From NCBI GenBank assembly GCA_014905825.1, contig JACGCN010000006.1:620001-684000 (forward strand): a stretch of DNA of 64,000 bases. The letters run 5' to 3'. Source of the DNA: Lyophyllum atratum. Taxonomy: Eukaryota; Basidiomycota; Agaricomycetes; Agaricales; Lyophyllaceae. Below are positions 34,401 to 44,734 of the stretch, one piece after another. Made by a program: the position numbers and the translations under genes. Below the pieces are notes generated by a model that saw only the letters and a list, made by a program, of their open reading frames with translations, made no database searches and was not told the origin of the DNA. The stretch's first letter is position 1. Each line of letters opens with the position of its first letter.

Positions 34401-35388
34401 GTCAGAGAGAACGAAGTCGTAAAGGGCAACAGCTACGTCTTCATCGAAGAGATGTCCTCTCTTCCAGCTGAAAACTGTTTCCTCTCCTCCAGAAGACGAA
34501 TCATTCCTCGTTATAGACAGAAATATGTACCAAAATGGCTCTGGGACGAAACTCTTTACGAGATTCCATTTCTGAACCACAAAGCCGAGCGTCGGAAATT
34601 GGCAGGGACCTGTATGTTCGCTTCAATAATTTTGGTAGAGGCCTTAGTTCAGAGATCAAACCATAAGAGACCACGTTTTTCCCGCCTGACAATTGGGCAA
34701 AGGTGCCTTGTAGGATAAAAGTCTGCATACGCGTGAACGCAGCGCCAACTTTGAGGTCAAGAATAATCCTAGCCTCGACCGCATCAGCTTGATCATGATC
34801 GAGCTCTACAGGATGCTGTGCAGCATTGTGGATCTGTCTTGTTTCAATGCATTACAGTGACTTCTCATGAGACGAAAAGGCGTGACATACTGGGCAATAA
34901 TGGCGCTAAACCGTGCTCTCTTCACAATGATGTTTCTCTTTGCCTTTTTGCACACACGCACAATCTCCATCCCAATATGCTCGCCCTCTCTGTCACAATC
35001 TGTCCAGATCATCAACATGTCTGCGCGTCTGGCTTGCGCGAGAAGGTTTGATTCGATATCTTTCTTATCTCCGGGCACTTTTGTCTCAATAGGTGCATCG
35101 AATAGGTCAAATGGATCGCAGGAGTTCCACGTTCTATGTGTGTCTGAAAAGTCGCTGCCCGTTAAATGGCCAGTAACACATGTTACGATGTAAAAAGAGT
35201 TTGTTTGAGGATAATCAAATTCGTAGTTCTTGATATACTTGGATCTGGTCGGGTTCTGTCGAGGAATTCGCGTCAGGTAGGTCGTAGGTGCCAATGCCAA
35301 AACCTACTGTAGTAAATTGTCCGCCTGAAAGTATTTGACTGATGGACTTGGAGATCGAGGGCTTCTCAGCGACACAGAGCACCCTCAT
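31422..35388 (-). CDS. TOP3: DNA topoisomerase III (type IA) with GRF and CCHC zinc fingers
   Basis: The ATG at 35388 starts MRVLCVAEKPSISKSISQIL, then NYEFDYPQTNSFYIVTCVTGHL and WTDCDREGEHIGMEI (Toprim metal site). The active-site Tyr lies in LYQQGFLSYPRTETDQFD (about 34,100). Single-strand breaks and rejoining by this class, together with a RecQ helicase, dissolve recombination intermediates. The C-terminal extension is long: an Arg/Gly-rich linker with about 29 consecutive Gly, a probable SUMO-interacting stretch SIIDIPDSDDG, and two GRF zinc fingers (CHCSIPAAQQTV..., CKCDLPAVTRTVTKVDSENK). Three CCHC knuckles follow (CFKCNQPGHWAANC, CFKCQEEGHFSNAC, CFKCGKTGHWSNAC), then a basic tail ending SAFGAPD. 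Over ten introns; the start is divergent from UTP25. Confidence 0.93.
32890..32985 (+). repeat. (CCA)n trinucleotide repeat inside TOP3
   Basis: A run of about 16 perfect CCA/CAC units followed by interrupted ctc/cca repeats. On the coding (minus) strand it is GGT/GGA and encodes the polyglycine linker of TOP3. Prone to length variation. Confidence 0.85.
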
Positions 35389-35602
35389 AGAGGCTGACCA
35401 AGGTTCGGGGGGTGCTCAAAGGAATTGAACGCCTGGGAGACTTGGTGATGACAATGTTGGAAGAAGAAACCAATTTCCGATTCGGACTTCGCGTGACTGC
35501 TCGCGACGCGTCCACGTGATCTTTGTCCCTGTTGTCCAGAGGCTTCACAATTTTGGACCACTGCCAGTGATTGCAAATTATTGAAGTCATCTTGCTCTGC
35601 AA
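35389..35602. promoter_or_regulatory. Divergent promoter of TOP3 (-) and UTP25 (+)
   Basis: 214 bp between the two start codons. No TATA box seen. Confidence 0.6.
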
Positions 35603-38089
35603 ATGGCGATAGATACCGACACTTCTATCACCACCTCCCTTCTCACTCTTCTCAATGTGTCTGCCACCAGAGCTGGGAAGAGGAAGCTCACAGAGGCCGA
35701 ATTTGTTCCCGCCGAGAAGCTGAACAAACGAAAATCTGCTAGGTTTACAGACCCAGAGCCTGCTACATCCAAGGATGCGATTATCTCTGAAGAAAACATG
35801 GCCGTTGAAGAAGTTCTAGTACCTGAAGATGGTCCTGATGATGCAGATGGAAGAGGAGGTACGAACTTGCATGCTGTCGAGTTAAATAAACCAATCGTTA
35901 TCACATTCCAGACGCATACGAACGTCATTTTGGCATCAAACCTGCCGTCCTGTCAGAAACTTCCAGGGGCTTTGTGGATGCAAAAGCATGGAAGACATCC
36001 AAGAAGCGAGGAGGAAAGCTCGGGAGTAGTGTCCTCTCGATACCTGGGAGCGCTGAATCCCCGAGACGAACGAAACACCGCAGATCGACGTAAGTCACAG
36101 TCGCCTCTCGCTCAATCAATTCTAACCTATTCTCAGATTCTTGAAAGATTGAGAACTCCCTTCCAAGCAAGGCAGTCTAAACAGTCCCGCGGTTCGTTCA
36201 GCATCTATTTATGATTCAGCAAATATCTTACCTTGTCAAATGCAGAACAAACCGAACTTCAAAATGACCTGTTATCTACGTTATCCTCACGGCGTGATTT
36301 GTATATTACATCAACGCCATTGGAGTCTCGAAAAAGCACAAGAGAAGCGATCGCACTTCATGCCGTGAACCACTGTTACGAAGTAAGGCTCTCATTCTCT
36401 ACGATATCTCGAGCTGACATTTTTTCTTTTTTTCAGAAAGCGTCGTCGTGTGCTGAAAAATAACGAGCGACTTGCTCATGCAGCGAAGGCAGACCCAAAC
36501 GCCGAGCCACCAGAAGATGTGCAAGATCAAGGCTTCACCCGACCCTCCGTCCTCGTCCTCCTCCCCTTCCGCTCCGCCGCCCTAGACTGGTTCTCCGCCC
36601 TAACATCACATACCCCTCCCCCGACATTTCAAATCGAAAATCAAGGACGTTTTGCGTCAGAGTACCGTCTACCCCCTGGCGCCATTGATAAGCTGGCAGA
36701 AGCTGAACCTGGGACGTACCCCCGCGATCATGTAGAAACATTCAAGGGCAATGTCGACTGACAACTTCAGAGTCGGCATAAAGCTAACCAGAAAGAGCGT
36801 GAAGATGTTCGCCGAGTTTTATGGATGTGATGTGATTATGGCTAGCCCGCTAGGTTTGAGAAGGTCCATCGAAAAAGAAAAGTGAGCACGCTTTTTGTAG
36901 ACTCCTTTTGCTGCTAATTCGTGCATCTCAGGAATGCGGACTACCTGTCTTCTATTGAAGTTCTGGTGGTGGATCAGCTGGACGCCTTAACGATGCAAAA
37001 TTGGGAACACGTCAGAGTAAGCTTATCCCACATCCTGTCAGTTTCATGCCCCCTGACCATGGACCTCAGTTCGTTATGTCGCATTTGAACAAGCTGCCTA
37101 AGGAATCTCACGACACCTGACTTTTCGCGTATAAAACCGTGGTACCTCGATGGACAGTAAGCCTTTTTGTATTCTCGTATGCGCAGGTAGTTGACATGTA
37201 CCCTAGCGCGGCATACCTACGCCAGTCGATCCTCCTGTCTGCATATGAGACGTCTGAAGGCCGGACCTGTACAACAACTCTCTCCAGAATGTTGCTGGCA
37301 AGATCAAAACGCAGAAGCACTGGGCACCGATAGAAGTACCCGAAGGAGTTCAGCAGGTTTTATCTTTGTCAGGGAAATCCAATCATCGAATACTCACACA
37401 AGTTTTGCAGAACTTCGTTCACTTCGACTCGGTCAGCCCTAAAGATGAAGCCGACAAACGATTCCACCATTTCACGACGCAGGTCCGCCGTGCTGTTTTT
37501 ATTGGACATGTTTCCCGCGCTGACAACACTTATCAGCTTTTACCGGCTGTACTAAAATCTGCTGTTCAAAGCACCAATACCGTCGTCTTCATCCCATCCT
37601 CCTTTGACTTCATCCGTGTGCAAAATTACTTCAAGAAACACAGTAGCGTCACGTTCACCATCCTTTCAGAGTAGGTATCTACCCACCCTATCCAGTTCCT
37701 CTTTCTGCACTTACTTCCCAGGTACTCGACAAACCAAGACATCTCCCGCGCTCGTCAAGCGTTCTTCCAAGGCAAGAAGGCCTTCCTCCTCATCAGCGAG
37801 CGATTCCACTTCTACAAACGGCAAGCCCATTTCTATGCTCAATCTTAGAATCCATCATTGACCTCATATTCATGACAGGTACAAGATTCGAGGCATCCGC
37901 AATCTGATCTTCTACGGCCCTCCAGACCATCCTCAATTCTATACAGAACTGTTGTCCTATCCCTTCCTGGATGATGGGGTCGAGAGCTCGGACATAACAT
38001 GCCGAGTGCTGTACTCCAAGTATGATTGGTTCCGATTGGAAAGAATAGCTGGTACAGAGGCTGCTGCTGGTCTTATAAAGACGAGCTAG
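35603..38089 (+). CDS. UTP25: UTP25, U3 snoRNA-associated (SSU processome) protein
   Basis: Multi-exon gene. The N-terminal part is acidic and charged. The conserved DEAD-like but non-helicase core follows: [136 protein letters not shown] and [20 protein letters not shown]. The ending [10 protein letters not shown] then TAG sets the 3' end. UTP25/DEF proteins assemble with the nucleolar 90S pre-ribosome for 18S rRNA maturation. The start is the first [19 protein letters not shown], about 210 bp from the divergent TOP3 start. Confidence 0.9.
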
Positions 38090-38273
38090 GGAGATATACC
38101 ATACGGAATCAAATCATGGTTTTATTTTGGTTCCACACTATCGTAATTCCACTGATTGTTATGAAAGCTATATCCAAGTACACATTGGAGGAAGATATAC
38201 GCACGTTGAAGAGACACAACCGAGTATCTTCCTCTCATGGGCTGTTGAAGAGACTTCCTAGGTCTGCTTGACT

Positions 38274-39362
38274 TTAGGGACCGCGGTCTCCTGAAGGTAT
38301 GATTCTCGCCACAGCGCCGCGCCGATTAGCGCGGCACCTGGCCCAAGCACAGGCGTAGGCAATTACGTTCCAGAAGGCCATTACAACCACCTCCTTCACA
38401 TTGCGCGCAAACCAGAAGGTGGCAATAATCGAGGCTCCAAGGCCAAAGCCTGCATCCCACTTGAGGAAGTCCAAGACACGGATGCCAACCGTAGGTTGTC
38501 GCTTCTGGGACCGTAATAGGAGGGGAGATAGACTCTTTGGATAGCGGCGAAATCCATGATCAGGGGCCAAATCGTTAAGATATGGGCGGATGAAGTGAGG
38601 ATGAACATGCTGATGTAGAGGAATCGAATCGTCTTATATCCCGATTCAGAGTGCTTCGAGGCAGGTCGGAAAGCGAGATAGAGAAATTGTGCGAGGGAGA
38701 CGTAGATTGGGTAAGGCTGCCAGATAGCAGTGACTTGCGGATCACTTAGCATCAGCAGGCATACGGACGGGATGGTACCCCCAACGATGATTGCGAAAAC
38801 AATCGCCTCTGCATGGGCTCGGGTGATTTTTGCCTCTGTGCGACTCGTGTTCGCTCCACCGGACAGCATAAAGATCAACCAATAGATGGGGAAGGTCATT
38901 CCGACGGTCAAGGTTTGGGAGAGGAGACCAAATATGACGGGGTATGCGATGAATCCGCTGCGACCTGCTCTCCAACCTTCGATAGCAGGGATAGCAATCA
39001 GAGGGGCGGCAACACCGACGAAGTAGGTGAGAAAAGATAACGCGTCTGGTTCGTCAAGCGCCGCGTGGAAGAACGTAACGAGGGGACATAGGCACGCGTC
39101 TACGTGGTGGACTCCAGTGTAGGGGCGGTGGTAGGGCGTGACTGCCGCAGCTGCGGGAGTGCATGCGCCAGCAAGATGTTTCGCAAGACCAGACTCATAT
39201 AGATGGCCAAAAATGAACCGTTTCGCAAGCAAGATGAGGCTTGGAAACACGACAAGCGGTAAGATGGTATCTGTACAAGACACGGTTCAACTCTGGTTCA
39301 ACTTGTGAGGTGAATAACGAGGAGAACTGCATACCTCGTGGGACTGACCGGGTTCGGGTCAT
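38274..39362 (-). CDS. Polytopic fungal membrane protein, apparent 1-nt frameshift
   Basis: Exon 1 (39362-39335, MTRTRSVPR) joins across a 64 bp intron (39334-39271) to DTILPLVVFPSLILLAKR. Many hydrophobic helices follow (LSFLTYFVGVAAPLIAIPA, VIFGLLSQTLTVGMTFPIYW, AIVFAIIVGGTIPSVCLLML, YPIYVSLAQFLYLAF, RFLYISMFILTSSAHILTI). It looks like a fungal-specific integral membrane family of unknown function. Near 38,515-38,540 the conserved-looking text moves by one base from RVYLPS to RSQKRQPTVGIRVLDFLKWD, then GASIIATFWFARN to the stop at 38274. A 29 bp GT-AG segment there could act as an intron but is very short, so an indel or sequencing error is more likely. Confidence 0.6.
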
Positions 39363-39995
39363 GGTGGTATCTCTCGAGTACGTGTTGATATCAAACGCAG
39401 AAGGAGGTGGCGCTGTCAGCGGTGATGATCCCTGTCGTCACGTCAGCAGGGTAAACGATAGCCACAAGTTGGAGTTACTTGATATCAGTGTAACAGAACA
39501 TGAACCTACGCATCGATGATTGGACGCACACTGCACCAACGAGGAGTCCTTACGTCTAGGCTCTGAGGCCTGAATATTTGGATAGCGCAAGTCCACGAAA
39601 TCTGAGTGCACGTGGTACGTGGACCGGCGGGCCGCGAGCACTTGTCAATGTTCTTGGAAAACCGAAGAACTTGAAACACCCTCGTCCCCTTTCCCAAATC
39701 GTTGGCTTTATTCGTCACTTCATCGTCATTACATGCAAATCCAGCATACATAAAATTCCTTTTTCAAAGGTCGTGCACCAGATTATGCATGGGGGAACCA
39801 CATGGGCTGTCGTCACGGGTGAACGGGTGGATTAATGCGCTCCACCACATCCTCGCCAAGACACGAAATGGCTTTCACACAATGGGAGGAAATGTAGATT
39901 CAAGTGGTTTTGCCAAACGACAAGACACGGATTTCTCTACTACTCTTGCAACAGTCCAATTTCGAAAGGTACGATGCGAGAAAATATCTCTCATT

Positions 39996-40341
39996 CTACT
40001 CGTACCAATCGGCATTAACGTCGAGGTCGATATGTTCACACCAATCCTCATCGTCTGTATAAATGAAGATACTCGCCCCGTCAGGTCTATACATCGCACC
40101 CTGAACTCCATATCCCTTGGCTTTGATGGACTTCAACGCGGAGATGAAGGCGTGCAGAAGTAAACGTGCCTCCCTTGGACCATCGGTACACTGCCTACCG
40201 CGTGTCTGCCCATTGTTGAAGATGAAAACACTAGGTGGGTCATTTCTGTCAGATTCAATGGCAAGTTGCTGAGGAAATCTCGGTATAGTTGAGTCTCGGC
40301 AAGTTGAGAACGGGGAATCGATTGCTCACTTGATCAGCCAT
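39996..40341 (-). CDS. Array gene 1: small two-exon protein of unknown family
   Basis: Exon 1 (40341-40330) encodes MADQ; a GTGAGC intron follows (40329-40269) and exon 2 (40268-39996) begins QLAIESDRNDPPSVFIFNN. 94 residues. Core: DGPREARLLLHAFISALKSI, KAKGYGVQGAMYRPDGASIF, IYTDDEDWCE. The tail is longer than in its siblings (HIDLDVNADWYE). A predicted strand, a long amphipathic helix, two strands and an acidic end suggest a small alpha/beta fold. No family recognised. Most divergent of the five. Confidence 0.75.
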
Positions 40342-40610
40342 GGAGCCAAGGTTTAATTTGGATGGGGAGTAGGCTAGTAAGGCTTGGAAGATGTAGAGAC
40401 CTAGAGGGATCAGCGGTCAGGTTCTACGTGTGCACATTGGGTATATGGGCACACCTCAGTTGGCGATGTTGAGGTTACTTCTGAACAGGTGTAAGTCAAG
40501 TATAATTTGTATCTTCGCGCATCTCCGACTATTTAATGACTTTAATTCGGGTTTACATGCAGTCTAGATCAAGTCTAGATTCTAGAAAGCGTAACAGAAA
40601 GTGACAGATC

Positions 40611-40721
40611 ATGGACCTACACATCGATGATTGGACACACATTGCAGCTTTGGTTAATTCTCTTGACCGGGTGAATTCCATCTTGCTTCTAGAGGTTCTA
40701 CCCGAGCACCGATGTAACTGA
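40611..40721 (+). other. Conserved opposite-strand small ORF in array block (best copies)
   Basis: ATG at 40611 encodes MDLHIDDWTHIAALVNSLD then RVNSILLLEVLPEHRCN, 36 residues. The copy at 42170 gives 36 residues with the same ending LPEHR. Copies at 41492, about 43049 and 43920 are deleted, lack the ATG or carry a small duplication that breaks the frame; 39500 is short. It starts about 270 bp upstream of and divergent from the minus-strand array genes. It may be the degenerate first exon of a lost gene, or simply conserved promoter DNA. Confidence 0.45.
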
Positions 40722-40917
40722 GCACCCACTACCTATAGATAGCGGGAATTTCACTCGCTATGTAAGGAAATGTGGTTTTGCCCAAATTTTGCCAAGCGAC
40801 AAAATGCAGATATCACCGCCGGTTTTCCGGAAATTTGAAGATACGATACGACAAAATCTCTTTTATTCTACTCGTCCCTCACGGCATTGTTGCAGTCGAT
40901 ATGATCACATCAATCCC

Positions 40918-41236
40918 TCACACCAATCCCTCACACCAATCCTCATCATCTGTATCAATGAAGATACTCGCCCCTTCATCTGAATATATCGCACCCTGGA
41001 CTATATATCCCTTGGCTTCGATGGACTTCAACGCGGATATGAAGGCCTCTAAAAGTAAATGCGCTTCCATTGGACCATCATTTGACTCCCTGGCGCGTGT
41101 CCGCCCATGGTTGACGATGACAAGACTAACTGGGTCGTATCTAAAAAAATCATCAGTTTCTTGCTGCGAATATATGGGCAATGTTGAGTTCTGGGCAAGT
41201 TGAGAACGGGAATCGATTGCTCACTTGGTCATCCAT
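40918..41236 (-). CDS. Array gene 2: small two-exon protein of unknown family
   Basis: MDDQ in exon 1 (41236-41225), intron 41224-41164, exon 2 from 41163 starting QETDDFFRYDPVSLVIVNHG. 85 residues. Core: NDGPMEAHLLLEAFISALKS, IEAKGYIVQGAIYSDEGASI and FIDTDDEDWCEGLV at the stop. The splice sites and the four-residue first exon match the other copies. The upstream region carries a run of ten Gs (near 41,260 on the plus strand) where the siblings have shorter ones. Confidence 0.77.
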
Positions 41237-41606
41237 GGAGACGAGGTTTCGTTTGAATGGGGGGGGGGGCTAGTAAGGCTTAGAAGAAGTAAAGAGCTAC
41301 AGGGATCAACGGTCAGGCTCCGCGTGTGCACATTGGGTACGGGCACACCTCTCGTTGCGATGCCGAGGTTGCTTCAGGAGTTAGTCAAGGATAAGTTTAT
41401 ACAGTATCTTCGCGTATTTCCGACTTGTTGATGACTTCTAGGGTTTAAATCCAGTCTAGATTCTAGAAAGTGCAACAGAAATTGATATATCATGGACCTA
41501 CACGATGACTGGACACACATTCCAGCTTCTCAATCTCGAAAGGTACGATACGAGAAAACCTCTCTCATTCTACTCGTATCTTTCGGCATTGTCGCAGTCC
41601 ATATGT

Positions 41607-41915
41607 TCACAGAACTTCACACCAATCCTCATCAGCTGTATAAATGAAGATACTCGCCCCATCAGGTCCATACATCGCACCCTGAACTATATATCCCTTG
41701 GCTTCGATGGACTTCAACGTGGAGATGAAGGCGTGTAAGAGTAAACGTGCTTCATTTGGACCATCGGTACACTGCCTATCGCTTGTCCGCCCATTGTTAA
41801 AGATGAAAATACTGGGTGGGTCGTATCTCTTGCGATCACGTTGCTGAGAACATATCGGTAATGGTGAGCTTTTGGCAAGTTGAGAATGCGATTAATTGCT
41901 CACTTGATCAGCCAT
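41607..41915 (-). CDS. Array gene 3: small two-exon protein of unknown family
   Basis: MADQ (41915-41904), intron, exon 2 41843-41607 beginning QRDRKRYDPPSIFIFNNGRT. 82 residues. Core: TDGPNEARLLLHAFISTLKS, IEAKGYIVQGAMYGPDGASI, FIYTADEDWCEVL. It lies in the shortest repeat unit, where the neighbouring opposite-strand block has lost about 200 bp, yet the gene itself is intact. Confidence 0.77.
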
Positions 41916-42424
41916 GGAGGCAAGGCTTCGTGATGGGGTGGGGGCTAGTAAGGCTTAGAAGACGTAGAGAGCTAGAGGAAATCAGCAGTCAGATTCCGCG
42001 TGCGCACATTGGGTATACGGGCACACCTCTATTTGCGACGTCGAGGTCGCTTCTGAACAGGTGTAAGTCAAGTATAAGTTGGTGTCTTCGCTTTCCGACT
42101 AGTTGATGACTTTAGACAGGGTTTACATGCAGCCTAGATTCTAAAAAGTGTAACGGAAAGTAACAGATGATGGACCTACACATCGATGACTCGGATCGGA
42201 CACACATTGCTGCTTTGGCTAATCCTCTTGACCGGGTGAATCCTATCTTGCTTGCAGAAGTTCTACCAGAGCACCGCTAGCACCCACTACCTAGAGATAG
42301 CGGGAATTGAACTCACAGTGGAAGGAAATGTGGTTCTGCTCAAGTTTTGCTAAACGACAAGATGCACATATCCGCACTACTACTCCGATTTCGAAAGGTA
42401 CGGTATGACCAAATCTCTCTCATT

Positions 42425-42761
42425 CTACTCGTACCTTTCGGCATTGTGGCAGTCGACATGGTAAGACCAATCCTCGTCATCTGTATCAATGAAGATATTC
42501 ACCCCATCAGGTCCATACATCGCACCCTGTACTATATATCCCTTTGCTTCGATGGACTTCAACACGGAGATGAAGGCGTGTAAAAGTAAACGCGTTTCAT
42601 TTGGACCATCATTTATTTGCCTAGAGCGGGTCCGCCCACAGTTAAAGACGAAAATACTAGGTGGGTCGTATCTCTTAGGATCAAGTTGCTAAGAATATAT
42701 CGGTAATGGTGAGTTTTTGGCAAGTTGAGAATGTGAATCAATCGCTCACTTGATCAGCCAT
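42425..42761 (-). CDS. Array gene 4: small two-exon protein of unknown family
   Basis: MADQ (42761-42750), intron ending TTCTTAG, exon 2 42688-42425 beginning QLDPKRYDPPSIFVFNCGRT. 91 residues. Core: NDGPNETRLLLHAFISVLKS, IEAKGYIVQGAMYGPDGVNI, FIDTDDEDW. The conserved Cys after DEDW is replaced (SYHVDCHNAERYE tail). The tail resembles the gene 1 tail in length and ending (YE). Confidence 0.76.
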
Positions 42762-43325
42762 AGTGGCAAGGCTTCGTTCGAATGGAGAGGGGGCTAGTAA
42801 GGCTTAGAAGATGTAGAATGCTAGAGGAATCACTGCAGCGGTCAGATCCCGCATGTGCACGTTGAGTGAATGGGCACACCTCCGTTTGCGATGTTGAGGT
42901 TGCTTCTGAACAGGTTTAAGTCTATAAGTTTGTATCTTCGCATATTTCCGACTAGTTGATGAACTAGTTGATGACTTTAAATAGGGTTTACATCCAGTAT
43001 AGATTCTGGAAAGTGGTCCAGAAGGCAACAAATCGTGGACACCTCAAGGACACCTACACATCGATGATTGGACACACATTGCAGCTTCGGCTAATTCTCT
43101 TGACCGGGTGATTTCCATCATGCTTCCAGAAGTTCTACTCGAGCACCGACGCAACTGAGCAAACTACCTGCAGATAGGGGGAATTTCACTCACAATGTAA
43201 AGAAATGTGGTTTTCCAAACGATAAGATGCAGATATCACCTCCACTCCTCCATTTTCGAGAGGTACAATACGACAAAAGCCTCTCGTATTCTACTCGTAC
43301 CTCACGTCAGTTGCAGTTGATATGA

Positions 43326-43656
43326 TCACACCAATCCCTGACACCAATCCTCATCTTCTGTATCAATGAAGATACACGCCCCTTCAGGTCCATACATCGC
43401 ACCCTGAACTATATATCCCTTGGCTTCGATGGACTTCAATGCGGAGGTGAAGGCGTGTATGAGTAAACTCTGTTCCATTGGACCATCATTTAAGTCCCTG
43501 GCGCGTGTCCGCCCATGATTGACGATGATAAGGCTAGGTGGGTTGGCTTCATAAGAATCAGCTGAATCATCTGAATCAGATTGCTGAGAACGTATCATTA
43601 AAGTTGATTCCTTGGCAAGTTGAGAATGTGAATCGATCGCTCACTTGATCGTCCAT
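43326..43656 (-). CDS. Array gene 5: small two-exon protein of unknown family
   Basis: MDDQ (43656-43645), intron 43644-43584, exon 2 43583-43326 beginning QSDSDDSADSYEANPPSLII. 89 residues. Core: VNHGRTRARDLNDGPMEQSL, LIHAFTSALKSIEAKGYIVQ, GAMYGPEGACIFIDTEDEDW, CQGLV. It has a longer acidic serine stretch at the start of exon 2 than its siblings. Closest to gene 2 by the tail and the VNHGRTRAR motif. Confidence 0.77.
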
Positions 43657-44366
43657 GGAGGCAAGACTTTGTTCCATTGGGGAGGAAGCTAGTAAGGCTT
43701 GGAAGATGTAGAGAGCTAGAGGAATCAGCAGTCAGACTCCGCGTGCGCACATTGGGTATACGGGCACACCTCTCTACGATGTTGAGGTTACTTGAACTTC
43801 TGAAGAGGTGTAAGTCAAGTATAAGTTTGTACCTTCGCGCATAGTTCCGACTTGTTGACGACTTTAAATAGGGCGCATTCAGTCTATATTCTAGAAAGTG
43901 TAACGGAAGTTAATGGATCATGGACCTACACATCGATAGACATCGATGACTCGGATTGGACACACATTGCAGCTTCGGCTAGTAATTCTGTTGACCAGGT
44001 GAGTTCCATCAAGGGATGGTGGAGGCAGATGCCTGTATAACGCTTCAATTAAGCAGTGCGGGATGAGTAATATGCGTGGAAAGGATTCACCATTCGGCTG
44101 TCGGTGTGTGACAGCTGCAAGGTAGCATAGGGAAGGGACAGGATGATATGATGCTGCGCCTGTAACTGTTGCTCTAGTACATTTTCTATCGACGAGATGC
44201 GCATCGCAGGACCGCGGGGTACTACGATAACAAGACTGGAAGCCCGAAAGATTGCGATAGTGATAGTTATTGAGATGGTAGAGTCTGGAGTGTGCTATGT
44301 ATAGTATAGATGGATCCAAGGTAATGCTATGTTCGAGGTAAATACTAAAATTATACGGTTTAACAT

Positions 44367-44440
44367 GGGTCGATGGCGTAGTTGGTTATCGCATCTGTCT
44401 AACACACAGAAGGTCCTCAGTTCGAACCTGGGTCGACTCA
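44367..44440 (+). tRNA. tRNA-Val (AAC)
   Basis: 74 nt without intron. Acceptor GGGTCGA pairs with TCGACTC (one G-U), D-arm GCGT...., anticodon stem TCTGT/ACAGA around CTAACAC with anticodon AAC, and T-arm CTCAG-TTCGAAC-CTGGG. Discriminator A, followed by cttttct. All stems close. Confidence 0.92.
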
Positions 44441-44734
44441 CTTTTCTGCTCAGCAAGACATCTTTTTTGATCCCCTTGCTCCCGGGGTGTCCAGATTCAC
44501 GATCTTCTTTTCCAGCACTACCGTCGTACATATATGACATGTGAAGAATATTCCCGATGACGCTGGGTAATAATTGAAGAACAAGTACATTGATGATTGC
44601 CTACTAACGTACAAAACTGCTCGCATCATGATTGAGGTGCACAGTATTCTCTTATGCTCTAATGCGCAAACGACCTAGTCCTGGGGGTATCATCCTCACT
44701 GCCGAACAGTCGACAGTGACCGTGAGTGTAGGAT

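Larger units (their letters stand above)
39430..44040. repeat. Tandem array of about 0.68-1.1 kb units (five genes, six flanking blocks)
   Basis: A conserved block containing atggacctacacatcgatga recurs at 39,500, 40,611, 41,492, 42,170, about 43,049 and 43,920. A small minus-strand gene lies between consecutive blocks, five in all. Block spacings are about 1,111, 881, 678, 879 and 871 bp; the short unit has a deletion after the block. Promoter-side text (tagtaaggcttagaagatgtagag, gggcacacctc, gttgatgacttta) and 3'-side text (tctcattctactcgtac) are also shared between units. Confidence 0.92.
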
